Positions 29,101-37,429 of a DNA stretch of 64,000 bases are shown piece by piece. Origin of the DNA: an uncultured Alphaproteobacteria bacterium (lineage in GTDB: Bacteria > Pseudomonadota > Alphaproteobacteria > Geminicoccales > Geminicoccaceae); NCBI GenBank assembly GCA_937926445.1, contig CALBAK010000026.1, positions 62,001 to 126,000 on the forward strand, read 5' to 3'. Under the pieces are notes generated by a model. That model was not told where the DNA came from. It saw nothing but the letters and a program-made list of their open reading frames with translations, and did no database searches. Positions within the stretch are counted from its first letter, which is position 1; each line of letters begins with the position of its first letter. A program made the translations under genes and the position numbers.

Positions 29101-29784
29101 GCCCATCCCGACCTCGTGCCGGACGGCGAGGCGGGGGTCGGTCTGGCGCGCGCTCTCGCTCGCCGCCTCGTTGCCGCCGGCCTCCCGGGTGCCGCCGCCT
29201 CGGTCCTGAGCGAATACGGTCTGCCTCGGCTACGGGGCCCGGCCCGGGCGGAGCTGGTGCTGGAGGTGGCCGAACTCCTTCTTCGCGCCGGTGATCCCGG
29301 CACCGTCCCGGCCCTCTTGGATGCGGAGGCCGGTACCTTCGCGGTCGCCGGCGCGATGCGGGCGCGTGCGGAGGCGCTGCGCCGAGCGGCGGAGCGGCGC
29401 GATATGGCCGGGGCGGTGCCCGCCGACGCCGGAGCGAGCGCCCGCGCTCGTCTCGAGGCAGCGTGGCGAGAGCGAGATTGGCCGACGGTGGTCGAGGCCG
29501 GCACGGCTCTTCTCGCCGGAGCGACGGTCGACGAGGCCGAAGGGCGCCGGCTGCTGTTGCGCGTGGCCGTGGCGCTCGAGGCTGAGGGCCGTGCGGATGC
29601 GGCGCGCGAGTTGATCGAGCGCCATGCGTCCGTGTTGCAGGATCTCCCGCCGGGGGACCCCATGTACCGCCTTTTCGGCCTGCTTTCCGGCCGGTCGGGC
29701 TGGGCCGGCGATGCGCTCCAGGTCGCAGCCGCGCTCGACGGCGAGCTCGCGGCCTTGCGCTCGGGCCTCGCTCGTGGCCGGTGA
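26182..29784 (+). CDS. Large secreted/periplasmic protein: AMIN-like repeats, low-complexity linker, TPR-like C-terminal half
   Basis: About 1200 residues. GTG 26182 follows AAAGGGA and gives a signal peptide (ARVFLLLALFVFGPLRSVVA, then EE). Residues about 40-130 and 165-260 are two related beta-rich units (LRIFAHPEFARLVLESAGRA; VRTGEHPGFRRLVVEGSEVD) resembling AMIN domains, which bind peptidoglycan or localise envelope proteins. A third similar region lies about 310-490. Then come about 150 residues of Ala/Pro/Ser/Gly linker. The last 500 residues are Ala/Leu/Arg-rich helical pairs typical of tetratricopeptide repeats (for example ALALLGDPP, GRPAEALAVARDLRTRYPNA). No catalytic motif is seen. 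An envelope scaffold role is inferred. A CtrA box upstream hints at cell-cycle or motility control. Confidence 0.6.
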   Translation: MSRPVSERGCGRCVPARVFLLLALFVFGPLRSVVAEEARLRIFAHPEFARLVLESAGRAVGFRVMAGTAELRLDPAGPITVPPLPVAARTWLLAAEARDQGERLALALAPDVTARLVESGPGRVVVDLVRDRGPPQSLGAEPGPEPTVGGSSARAAPPGPTVRVRTGEHPGFRRLVVEGSEVDRLGLRLEAERIEIVGPSAALPPVVAALERLTSTVARVQAEEAVLRVELLPGVRVLKRAAGRDRIVLDLVAPTTEATAPTEKREPEGANSPGPHGPASASQIDRQAANTAGSGAGSSPDCRAIDPRRGLCVRLRTAIESAEVTLLAEPRPGAAVLTWEGALWLVLDRVVERFGVERLPVETGLAVDGDALVRSIRRQPHPEATVLRLDTKVPVNAEAEPAAYGWRLRLRPGLELSTPSEGRILRLVDPPALVIETAAKHVVLPAALLGSGVSVLAATEKTGRIEPRRFVDLEILPTTQGVAWRALAEDLRARRVGRRWLIDRPGGLRPDQTETSTPRNGGSGSSTPVERPAESSPTATAPASSTTAAASALAPAASGGATVASSSAAPTASPTNDASGHGPDRRPPGPGSGDRAEGGAGGAKPASPSPSEVTAPGRGAAAPPGGAGGRASDEPSSGAPPTRGEPAIGLARLASTGEPGGSALSRTLLDRRGAADAEARAAIDRSLAREALARGRAAEALALLGDPPAASDTAAEPPADLATRALAGVAAVLLDRVAAGERLLDDSRLAADPEVALWRAVAAARALDWPRAARSYAVAGRTLQNYPPLLQRRLAPVVGRILLESGKPAAALAVLDLARRHDPDPREAARIALVEGLALQRHASLDAAAAAFRSAAEAGDPPTAIEARYRLARLEQARGRSDPDKLSVELGRQRLLWRDHPAEPEMLAGLVEVLAAAGRPAEALAVARDLRTRYPNASPARAVTDRMRDWLLAAVEAVGEGPSGAVAGLRLLRAHPDLVPDGEAGVGLARALARRLVAAGLPGAAASVLSEYGLPRLRGPARAELVLEVAELLLRAGDPGTVPALLDAEAGTFAVAGAMRARAEALRRAAERRDMAGAVPADAGASARARLEAAWRERDWPTVVEAGTALLAGATVDEAEGRRLLLRVAVALEAEGRADAARELIERHASVLQDLPPGDPMYRLFGLLSGRSGWAGDALQVAAALDGELAALRSGLARGR

Positions 29785-30315
29785 GCGGTGCTCGGACCCC
29801 ATGCGTCGCGGCGGCCGGGGTTCGGCGGCGCACGGGAGCGTGCTGTCGGCGGCGCCGGACCGGGGTACGAGGGAGAAGGCCGTACGAGGAGCTCGCGTCG
29901 CCGTCCCGTCCGATTGCGGCCCGACGGCGCAGCACTTCGCTCGCGCGGTCACGGCCGCCGAGGCGCACTCGGACGACCGGTGCCGCGGCAGCCCGAATAC
30001 CGCTGCGCATCGAACCGGCTTCGGAAAGCCGGCTCGGGCTCGTCGGGTCGCTGCCGCGGGCGGCGGCGAGCCCGTGGCCTCGCTCTGGCGTCTCGTTCGC
30101 GGCCGATGGGCCGCCGTACCACCGAGTCCCCGTTGGTGGCGCCGGTCGGGAACACCCGGGGGAAGAGACCTGGCGCACTGGGATCGAAGTCTCGTTCGAC
30201 AGCCACCTTCTGGCTCTCCACTCGGTGCTCGCTCGCAGGCGCCGAGCCGAGCCCGGGCCTCGGGGCGCCGGACCGGGCGGCTACGGCGACGGGCGACCCG
30301 CGGCGTCGGCGAGCC
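29785..30315. other. 531 bp convergent intergenic region, no gene recognised
   Basis: Open frames exist on both strands, but their translations are Arg/Gly/Pro/Ser-rich with no motif or ribosome site. The only structure seen is a short perfect hairpin, CCGGCTT/AAGCCGG around CGGA (30015-30032), without a T tract on either side. It may help end transcription from both sides. Confidence 0.5.
30015..30032. terminator. Small hairpin between convergent genes
   Basis: A 7 bp perfect stem with a 4 base CGGA loop lies between the stops of the TPR gene (29784) and galE (30316). There is no U tract, so intrinsic termination is doubtful. Confidence 0.25.
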
Positions 30316-31326
30316 CTAGCCGCGGGCGTCCCGGGGCTCGACCGCACGACGTCTGCGCCAGGCGAAGGCGTGCGCGATCATCAGCTCCAGATCGTCGAAC
30401 CGCGGCCGCCAGCCGAGCAGCGCGCGGATCCGGCTCGCATCGGCCACCACCTCGGCTGCATCGCCCGGGCGTCGCGGCGCCGGCCGGGTCGCGACCCGCC
30501 GCCCGGTCACCCGCTCGACTGCGGCGACCACCTGGCGGACAGAGAACCCCCGGCCGTAGCCACAGTTGAGTACCGCGCTCGCGCCACCGGCCAAGAGGTG
30601 GTCGAGAGCCGCCCGGTGTGCTTCGGCGAGATCGCTCACGTGCACGAAATCGCGAACACAGGTGCCGTCTGCGGTCGGGTAGTCGATCCCGTAGATCGGC
30701 AGCTCCGGCCTCCGCCCCAGCGCCACGTCGAGGGCCACCCGGACGAGATGCGCCGGGCCGGTCTCGGCCTGCCCGGCGCGGCCCTCCGGATCGGCACCAG
30801 CGACGTTGAAGTAGCGTAGCACGACGAAGGGCAGATCGTGCACGCTCGCGGCGTCGGCGAGCAGCCGTTCGACCATTAGCTTCGACCATCCGTAGGGGTT
30901 GATAGGCACCGTCGGCGCGTCCTCGGCGACAGGCGATCGTGTCGGGGAGCCGTAGACGGCGGCCGTGGAGGACAGGACGAACGCTGCCACGCCGTGCCGT
31001 ACGCAGGCCTCGAGCAGGGCGAGCGAAGCGGCGAGGTTGTTGCGGTAATAGGGCAGCGGTCGGCGGACGCTCGCCGGCGCCACGATCGAGGCCGCGAGAT
31101 GGATCACGGCCACGACGTCGTAGCGCCGGAGGGCGGCCGCGACCGTGTCCCGATCGGCGACGTCGCCGATCACGAGCGCGCAGTCGCGATGCAACGGCCG
31201 CAGCCGGCCGGTGCTCAAGTCGTCGAGGACGACGACGGGCCAGCCGGCGGCCCGCAACGCGAGCACCACGTGCGAGCCGATATAGCCGGCGCCGCCGGTG
31301 ACAAGCACGCTGCCCGGGGCGCTCAC
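30316..31326 (-). CDS. galE: UDP-glucose 4-epimerase
   Basis: A 336-residue extended short-chain dehydrogenase interconverting UDP-glucose and UDP-galactose. The NAD loop is VTGGAGYIGSHVVLAL. The catalytic Ser/Tyr/Lys are in LSSTAAVYG and YGWSKLMVERLL, and RYFNVAGADPEGRAG and YPTADGTCVRDFVHVSDLA are GalE signatures. The GTG at 31326 gives the conserved N terminus. It sits directly before the exopolysaccharide export genes but on the other strand, so it likely feeds UDP-galactose into that pathway. Confidence 0.93.
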   Translation of the reverse strand: MSAPGSVLVTGGAGYIGSHVVLALRAAGWPVVVLDDLSTGRLRPLHRDCALVIGDVADRDTVAAALRRYDVVAVIHLAASIVAPASVRRPLPYYRNNLAASLALLEACVRHGVAAFVLSSTAAVYGSPTRSPVAEDAPTVPINPYGWSKLMVERLLADAASVHDLPFVVLRYFNVAGADPEGRAGQAETGPAHLVRVALDVALGRRPELPIYGIDYPTADGTCVRDFVHVSDLAEAHRAALDHLLAGGASAVLNCGYGRGFSVRQVVAAVERVTGRRVATRPAPRRPGDAAEVVADASRIRALLGWRPRFDDLELMIAHAFAWRRRRAVEPRDARG

Positions 31327-31663
31327 CGGCCGGCCGGCTTCTTTTCGGCCACGGCCGCCGAAGCCCTCGGGCCGGTTCCTTCGCGGGCTAGGATGTTCAC
31401 GCCGCGTCGCGCGCTACGGTTGATTCGGTTTCCCCAAGAAAAAAACCACAAAGTTCAATACTCCACGCGCGCTTCCGTTCGTTCGCTCGGCCGCACTAAC
31501 AAACCCGAAGGAGACAAGACCAAGCGATGTTCACCATAGTGTTTCCCGGTATGTCGAAGGACGAGGCTCGCAACTTGAGCCCGTCGCGATCGTATGGCAG
31601 GTGCAACGCGAAGGTGCGAGGGTGCGCCATCGGGCGCGGGTCCGGGCGGAGGCCGGGGAGGGG
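31327..31663. other. Divergent intergenic region before the exopolysaccharide locus
   Basis: No gene is seen. The centre (31430-31470) has runs of A (CCAAGAAAAAAACCACAAAG), rare in this window, as expected for an upstream control region between divergent genes. The sigma-54-type site at 31595-31609 is the main recognisable element. Confidence 0.5.
31595..31609 (+). promoter_or_regulatory. Candidate sigma-54 (-24/-12) promoter of the export gene
   Basis: TGGCAGGTGCAACGC has the invariant GG-N10-GC spacing. The -24 half matches TGGCACG at six of seven positions, while the -12 half (ACGC versus TTGC) is weak. Predicted start near 31620, about 45 bp before the ATG at 31664. PrsR, encoded in this locus, is a sigma-54 activator, which makes the site biologically plausible. 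Confidence 0.4.
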
Positions 31664-32308
31664 ATGGTGCACGGAGGGGTGGTAGGTCGGCGATCGACCG
31701 GCCGAAGCGCGCTTCTGGCGTTGCTGAACGCCCTCGTGGTGGCCTGTTCGAGCCTCCCCGAGGCGCCGGCGGAGCCAGAACCGATCGAGGTACCGGCCGG
31801 GTCGGCGAGCTACAGGATCGCCGCCGGCGACGATCTGCAGATCTTCGTCTGGCAGGATCGCGACCTCTCGCTCAAGGTCCGGGTACGGCCGGACGGGCGG
31901 ATCTCGATGCCGCTCCTGGCCGATGTCGAGGCGGCCGGGAAAACCCCGGCCGAGCTCGGCCGGGAGCTCGAGCGCCGGCTCGCCGACTACGTCCAGCGGC
32001 CGCTCGTCACCGTCATCGTCACCGACTTCCTGGGCCCGCTCGACCAGCAGATCCGCGTGGTCGGCGAGGCCATCAAGCCGCAGAGCCTGCCCTGGCGACC
32101 GGGCATGACGGTGCTCGATGCGATTATCGCGGTGGGCGGCCTCACCGCCTTCGCCGACGGCAACCGCACCGTGCTCGTCCGCCGCACTCCGGACGGTCCG
32201 CGCCGCTACCGGGTGCGGGTCGCCGATCTTCTGCGGGAGGGCGACATCGGCGCCAATGCCGGTCTGGCCCCGGGCGATGTCCTGATCGTCCCCGAAGCGC
32301 TCTTCTGA
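31664..32308 (+). CDS. Polysaccharide export lipoprotein, Wza-like (XrtA-system type)
   Basis: A 214-residue outer-membrane auxiliary export protein. The signal sequence with lipobox is SALLALLNALVVACSSLPEA. A poly-export domain follows with YRIAAGDDLQIFVWQDRDLS and PDGRISMPLLADVEAAG, and then an SLBB-like unit (IRVVGEAIKPQSLPWRPGMT). ATG 31664 is preceded by GGGGAGGGG. It is small, as in the PEP-CTERM/XrtA-type family (TIGR03027, from memory), which normally forms the export pore with the next two gene products. First gene of a seven-gene plus-strand run. Confidence 0.88.
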   Translation: MVHGGVVGRRSTGRSALLALLNALVVACSSLPEAPAEPEPIEVPAGSASYRIAAGDDLQIFVWQDRDLSLKVRVRPDGRISMPLLADVEAAGKTPAELGRELERRLADYVQRPLVTVIVTDFLGPLDQQIRVVGEAIKPQSLPWRPGMTVLDAIIAVGGLTAFADGNRTVLVRRTPDGPRRYRVRVADLLREGDIGANAGLAPGDVLIVPEALF

Positions 32309-32314
32309 GCGGCC

Positions 32315-33886
32315 ATGCAGCAGACGCTCGACCAGATCCTGGGCCTTCTCCGGCTCGTTCGGCGCGGCCGCTGGACCTGTCTCGCGATCGCCTGGGTGGT
32401 GGCGGTGATCGGATGCCTCGTCGTGGTCCTCTTGCCGAGCCGCTACGAGAGCACCGCGCGGATCTTCGCCGACACCGACGGCATGCTCGGCCCGCTCCTC
32501 AAGGGCATCACGGTCGAGACCGACCTCACCCGTAAGCTCGACGTGATGCAACGAACGATCTTGAGCCGGCCGAACCTCGAGCGGGTCGTCGACCGAGCCG
32601 GTCTCGCCGGCCGAGCGCCGGACGCGATCGCGCGCGAGCGCCTGGTAGCCGATCTCAAGGCCGGAATTCGGGTGACCTCGCAGGGTTGGAATCTTTTCAC
32701 GGTCGCCTATCGCGACCCCGATCCGGCGGCCGCCCAGCGCGTCGTCGCGGCGCTCCTCGAGATCTTCGTCGCCACCAATCTCGGCGTCAGCCGCGAGGAG
32801 CTCGAGGTGGCCCGCCGCTTCATCGACGAGCAGATCGCCGTCCAGGGGCGGGCGCTCGACGAGGCCGAGCGGCGACTCGCCGAGTTTCAGAAGCGCAACG
32901 CCGGTACCTTGCCGGGCGAGCAGGGCTATTTCGCGACCGTCCAGGAGGTCCGCCGGCAGATCGCCGAGACCCAGCGCGAGCTCGATGCGGCGCGGGCCGA
33001 GAAGGCGGCCCTCCAGCGCCAGCTCGCGAGCGTACCGCCCACCGTGAGCGCGGCGCGCGCCGCTGCGGCCGGAACCGGCGCCGGGCGCGGGGTCGCCGAG
33101 GACCTCGCGGCGCTGCGCCGTCGACTGGTCGAGCTCCGCGCCCGCTTCACCGACCGCCATCCGGACGTGGTGGCGACCGAGGAAGCGATCGCCGCGCTCG
33201 AGGGGCGAGCCAGGGGTGCCACGGACGCGACTGTCGCGGCGCCGGTCTCCAACCCGGTCTACGAGCAGATCCGGCTGCGGATCGCTCAGAAGGAAGCCGA
33301 GATCGCCAACCACGAGAGCCGCCTCGCGCGTGCCGAGGCACAGCTCGCCCGGCTCGAGGCGCAGGCGCGCACCATGCCGGAGACAGAGGCCGAGCTGAAG
33401 CGGCTGATGCGCGACTACGAGGTTATCAAGCGCAATTACGACGAACTGCTCGCCCGGCGCGAGGCCGCCCGGATCGCCCAGGAGGTCGACACCCGGACCG
33501 ACCGGGTGAGCTTCCGCGTGGTCGAGCCGCCGACCATCCCGCTCGTGCCGGCGAGCCCGCCGCGCCTCTCGATGCTCGCCGCCGTCCCGTTGCTCGCGGG
33601 GGCCGCGGGGGTGGGCGTGGTGATGTTGCGCGGGCTCGTTCAGGACCCGTTCGACAGCGTGCGCAAGCTGCAGCGGACCTATCCTCTTCGGGTGCTCGGC
33701 GCGTTGAGCGAGGTCGTGACAGCGGAGGAGCGGGCGCGTCGGCGGTGGAACGATACGGCCTTCGCCGCCGCCACGGGGCTCCTGCTCGTGCTCGTCGTCG
33801 GCGTCGCGGTGGCGGAGCGGTTGCAGTTGACCGTGCCCCTCCGGTCGCTCGTGAGCGAGCGCTTTTTCGGGAGCGGTACGACGTGA
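32315..33886 (+). CDS. Polysaccharide chain-length determinant, Wzz-like (XrtA-system type)
   Basis: A 523-residue inner-membrane polysaccharide co-polymerase. One membrane helix lies near residues 22-42 (LAIAWVVAVIGCLVVVLLPS), followed by the Wzz motif YESTARIFADTDGML. A long coiled-coil periplasmic section covers about 150-400 (REELEVARRFIDEQIAVQGR). A Pro-rich return helix lies near 418-438, and a further helix at 482-500. It sets chain length and bridges to the export lipoprotein. It starts 6 bp after that gene, and its stop overlaps the kinase GTG (GTGA). Confidence 0.9.
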   Translation: MQQTLDQILGLLRLVRRGRWTCLAIAWVVAVIGCLVVVLLPSRYESTARIFADTDGMLGPLLKGITVETDLTRKLDVMQRTILSRPNLERVVDRAGLAGRAPDAIARERLVADLKAGIRVTSQGWNLFTVAYRDPDPAAAQRVVAALLEIFVATNLGVSREELEVARRFIDEQIAVQGRALDEAERRLAEFQKRNAGTLPGEQGYFATVQEVRRQIAETQRELDAARAEKAALQRQLASVPPTVSAARAAAAGTGAGRGVAEDLAALRRRLVELRARFTDRHPDVVATEEAIAALEGRARGATDATVAAPVSNPVYEQIRLRIAQKEAEIANHESRLARAEAQLARLEAQARTMPETEAELKRLMRDYEVIKRNYDELLARREAARIAQEVDTRTDRVSFRVVEPPTIPLVPASPPRLSMLAAVPLLAGAAGVGVVMLRGLVQDPFDSVRKLQRTYPLRVLGALSEVVTAEERARRRWNDTAFAAATGLLLVLVVGVAVAERLQLTVPLRSLVSERFFGSGTT

Positions 33887-36315
33887 CGGCGCCGGGCCCG
33901 GCCCGACGGCAGGCGAGATCGGGCGAGCGACCCAAGGTCCCGCTCCGGGCCCTCGAGGGCGGTGCGGCGAGCCGAACCGCGGAGGCGTCGGCGGCGGGCG
34001 GTCGGTCCGAGACAGGGGCGGGCGGCGACCCGGGCGCCGAGAGCACGGGTGTGCGCCGAGCCGGTGCCGCGATCCGCTGCGTCGAGCTCGACCGCGCCCG
34101 TCTGGTCGAGCGCGGCTTTCTCGACCCCTTCGGCGGTCGAAGCGGGCTCGGCGAGGAGCTGCGGATCGTCAAGCGGGTCCTCCTCGAACGCGCCTTCGCC
34201 GCCGGTGCCCCGGCCCGCGAGCGGATCGTCACGGTGACGAGTGCCTTGCCCGGCGAGGGCAAGACCTTCCTCGCCGTCAACCTCGCTTTGAGCCTGAGCC
34301 TCGAGCGCGACGCCCGGGTTCTCCTGCTCGACGGCGATCCGATCAAGGCCAGTGCGGTCGCGGTCCTGGGCATCGCGCGCGCGCCCGGGCTCGCCGAGCT
34401 CCTGGGACCCGCACCGGTCGACCCGGCCGAAGTGCTCGTGCGGACCTCTCTCGAGCGGCTCGTGGTGTTGCCGGCGGGTGCACCCGAGCCGCGTTTCACC
34501 GAGCTCCTCGCGAGCCGGCGGATGCAAGCGCTCGTACGGGCGATCCTTGCGGCCGACCCGGGGCTCGTGCTGGTTGTCGACGCACCACCCCTGCTCGCGA
34601 GCAGCGAGGCGCAGGCCCTCGCCCACATGGCGGGCCAGACCGTCCTCGTGGTGGCCGCCGAGACCACGCCGCGCCGCGCGGTCGACCAGGCGGTGGCGCT
34701 GATCACCGAGCGTACCGAGGTGCAGCTTCTGCTCAATCGTGCGCCCGGTCGGGCGGCCGAGGCCTACGCCGCCTATCTGCACGCCGGCGATCCCGCTTCG
34801 CGCGGTGGTGGGCGAACCTCCGGCAAGGGTGGCCGAGCGGCGACGACCGCAGGTGCGGCCGCCGGCTGGCTCGCTCTACTGGCGCCGCCCGCGGCTCTCG
34901 GCCAATGGCAGGTCGTGCCGCGGATCGAGCTCGCCACCGCGGTCACCGACAATGTCAAGCTGCAGCCCGACCGGCAGGCCGAGAGCGACGTCGTCGGTAC
35001 CGTCGGCGCGGGTGTTCGGCTCGAGCGCGAGCAGGGACCCGTCCGCGGTCGTATCGACTATACGGCCAAGCAATATCTCTTCCTCGAGACGAGCTCCGGC
35101 AACGAGCTGCGCCACACCCTCGAGGGCAAGGTACGGGCCACCTTCGTCCCCGACCGGCTCCATGTCGACCTCGCGGGCGACATCGGCGACGTGTTCGAGG
35201 GCGGCGGCGAGCTGCGGCCGCGCTCCGAGTTCAACGACCTCGACAACCGGACCACCCGGATCGCCGGTACGATCAGCCCGTTCGTGACCGCCGAACTCGG
35301 ACCCTTGGGGCAGGGCACGCTGCGCTACCGGTTCACCGACATCGCCTATCTCGAGGAGGAGAATCTCGCGGATGTCCGGGCCAACACGCTGCTCGGGCTC
35401 GTTAGCCGGCCGGGCGGTGTGGAGCGGGTCGGTTGGACCGCCGCCCTGGCGGCCGACCGGGCGGATGTGAGCCGCTCGTTCAACGCCCCGGCGCGGCGGT
35501 CCGACACGGCCCTCGCCACCCTCGATCTCAACCTGCCCGTGAGACCGCTCACGGCGCTCCTGGTCGGCGCCGGCTGGTCCTGGCTCTCCGACGAGACGCT
35601 CGGCGACGGAGGCGGCGGTGCACCCTATTGGCGGCTCGGCTTCGAGCGCGGGCTCGGATCCGCCGCCAAGTTACGAGCGACCGTCGGCCAAATGTTCGGC
35701 ACCATCGTCGCCGACGCCCGGCTCGACCTCGCGCTCGCGCCCCGCACGAGCCTGCGGCTCGACTACGAGCAGGGGCTGCGGACCCGCTTCGACGAGGTGC
35801 GCAGCGTGCTGACCGATCCCGAGCGTCTCGCCCCCGACCGGGCGGCCACAGCCGCCCAGGAGGCCGACCCGGATGCGAGCGAGCGCCGGCGCCTTCTCCG
35901 CAGGCTCGTGCCCGAGCCTGTGCCGGTGGTCGAGGACGTGGTGAGCGAGGTGAAGCGCGCTCGGCTGATCCTTTCCCACGAGCGCGAGCGAACCCTCGCC
36001 CGGGTCGCCGGTTATCTGCAGGCGAGCCGACCGGAGGCCGGCGGCAACAGTAACGTCGAGGGCGGCCTCGAGGCCGGGCTGATCCGCAGGCTCGACCGCC
36101 GCCACGAGCTCGAGCTCCGCTTCTCCTACGATCGCCGTCGCCTCGACGAGGACGAGACCACCGCCGACGATCTCGGGTTCACGACGCTCTGGCGGCGGCG
36201 GATCGGGGAGGGCACACGGATCGAGCTGGGCTACGACTTTCTGCACCGCTTCGCGCCGGGCGACCGCGACGTCACCGCGAACACGGTCTTCGTGCGCGCG
36301 GTCAAGGAGCTCTAG
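33883..36315 (+). CDS. BY-kinase fused in frame to an XrtA-system outer-membrane protein
   Basis: One 810-residue frame from GTG 33883. Residues 1-300 are a CpsD/CapB-type tyrosine autokinase: Walker A SALPGEGKTFLAVNLALSLS (about 118), A' VLLLDGDP, Walker B LVLVVDAPPLL (about 229), and a short tail with two tyrosines (AEAYAAYLHAG). Residues about 311-340 look like a signal peptide (AAAGWLALLAPPAALG). From Q341 the sequence QWQVVPRIELATAVTDNVKL and its beta-strand-rich remainder match the locus-specific outer-membrane beta-barrel family (TIGR03016 type). These are normally two genes. No ATG, GTG or TTG lies in frame between them. A true fusion would put a cytoplasmic kinase on an exported barrel, so a lost start/stop or an indel is likely. 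Confidence 0.8.
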   Translation: MTAPGPARRQARSGERPKVPLRALEGGAASRTAEASAAGGRSETGAGGDPGAESTGVRRAGAAIRCVELDRARLVERGFLDPFGGRSGLGEELRIVKRVLLERAFAAGAPARERIVTVTSALPGEGKTFLAVNLALSLSLERDARVLLLDGDPIKASAVAVLGIARAPGLAELLGPAPVDPAEVLVRTSLERLVVLPAGAPEPRFTELLASRRMQALVRAILAADPGLVLVVDAPPLLASSEAQALAHMAGQTVLVVAAETTPRRAVDQAVALITERTEVQLLLNRAPGRAAEAYAAYLHAGDPASRGGGRTSGKGGRAATTAGAAAGWLALLAPPAALGQWQVVPRIELATAVTDNVKLQPDRQAESDVVGTVGAGVRLEREQGPVRGRIDYTAKQYLFLETSSGNELRHTLEGKVRATFVPDRLHVDLAGDIGDVFEGGGELRPRSEFNDLDNRTTRIAGTISPFVTAELGPLGQGTLRYRFTDIAYLEEENLADVRANTLLGLVSRPGGVERVGWTAALAADRADVSRSFNAPARRSDTALATLDLNLPVRPLTALLVGAGWSWLSDETLGDGGGGAPYWRLGFERGLGSAAKLRATVGQMFGTIVADARLDLALAPRTSLRLDYEQGLRTRFDEVRSVLTDPERLAPDRAATAAQEADPDASERRRLLRRLVPEPVPVVEDVVSEVKRARLILSHERERTLARVAGYLQASRPEAGGNSNVEGGLEAGLIRRLDRRHELELRFSYDRRRLDEDETTADDLGFTTLWRRRIGEGTRIELGYDFLHRFAPGDRDVTANTVFVRAVKEL

Positions 36316-36331
36316 GCCGGACGAGGGACCC

Positions 36332-37429
36332 GTGCAGCCGACCTACACGGCCTTCTACCGACTGCACCGGCGGCCCTTTCCGCTGGTCCCGGACCTCGGC
36401 GGCTATGTCGAAACGGAGAGCCACCGCCGGGCACTCGCCTGCCTCGCGCACACGCTCGGACGGGGCGAGGGTGTCGTCGTCGTCACGGGCGAGGCCGGCA
36501 TCGGCAAGACCCTCCTCGTTCGTTATCTCGAGGCGCGGCTCGGTGCGCGCCGGGTACTCGTCCCCGTGCTCCCCGCGGTGGTGCGCGAGGGCCGGGTCGT
36601 GCTCGCGGCACTCGCCGCGTCGCTCGGGCTCGAGGCACGAACGGACGGCCCGGCGCCGAGCCCGCGGGCCCTCCAGGCCGCACTCCGCGCGCGCGCGCCG
36701 GAACGCGGATCGCTCCTGCTTCTCCTCGACGAGGCGCAGGTCGCGGCGGCCGAGGCGCTCGATGCACTGCGGCCGTTTTTGGGGCTCGCCGGACCCGATG
36801 GCCCGCTCCTCCGCATCGTGCTGATCGGGCGACCGGAGCTCCGCGAGCGGATCGCGGCGCCGGCACTGGCCTGGCTGCGCGAGCGGATCGCCGCGAGCCA
36901 TCGCCTCGGACCCCTCGAGCCCGAGGAGATCCGGCCCTACATCGAGCACCGATTGACCTGGGCCGGTTGGCAGGACGATCCGCGCCTCTCGGCCGAGCTG
37001 TTCCCGGCGGTGCGGCTCGCGACCGCGGGCGTACCGCGCCGGATCAACCAGCTCATCACCCGAATGCTCGTCCTGGCCGCGCTCGACCAGCGGCACGAGC
37101 TCGGCGCCGGCGAGGTCGAGGAAGCGCTCGATGCGCTGCAGGGGGATCCGTTCCCGGTGCCCGCGCTTCCCGAGCGCCGGGCGTTTGCCGTCGTGGAGCC
37201 GGGGCCCTGGCGGCGCGAGCTGGGGGCGCTGCGCCGCCGCTTGGATGCGCTCTACGAGGAGCTCGCCCGCGAGCGACGGCGACGCGACGACGCCGAGGCC
37301 GAGGTCGTCCGGCTGCGGGCCGAGCTTGGACGGTACGGCATCGAGCCGCTCGGTCTCGACCCGCTCGGCGAGGACGAGGAGGTCGCTCTCCTGCCGGCAT
37401 GGACGGTAGCCGGAGGCCGCCATGGCTGA
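36332..37429 (+). CDS. AAA ATPase of the XrtA-type exopolysaccharide locus (ExeA-like)
   Basis: 365 residues. The N terminus YTAFYRLHRRPFPLVPDLGG is typical of the ExeA/TIGR03015 group. Walker A is VVVTGEAGIGKTLLVRYLEA (about 46-65) and Walker B SLLLLLDEAQ (about 127-136), followed by the sensor region LRIVLIGRPELRERI. The last 65 residues form a charged coiled coil (LRRRLDALYEELARERRRRD) that lengthens it beyond the core family. Its job in polysaccharide secretion is not established. GTG start at 36332, 16 bp after the preceding stop; 8 bp overlap with the deacetylase. Confidence 0.87.
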   Translation: MQPTYTAFYRLHRRPFPLVPDLGGYVETESHRRALACLAHTLGRGEGVVVVTGEAGIGKTLLVRYLEARLGARRVLVPVLPAVVREGRVVLAALAASLGLEARTDGPAPSPRALQAALRARAPERGSLLLLLDEAQVAAAEALDALRPFLGLAGPDGPLLRIVLIGRPELRERIAAPALAWLRERIAASHRLGPLEPEEIRPYIEHRLTWAGWQDDPRLSAELFPAVRLATAGVPRRINQLITRMLVLAALDQRHELGAGEVEEALDALQGDPFPVPALPERRAFAVVEPGPWRRELGALRRRLDALYEELARERRRRDDAEAEVVRLRAELGRYGIEPLGLDPLGEDEEVALLPAWTVAGGRHG

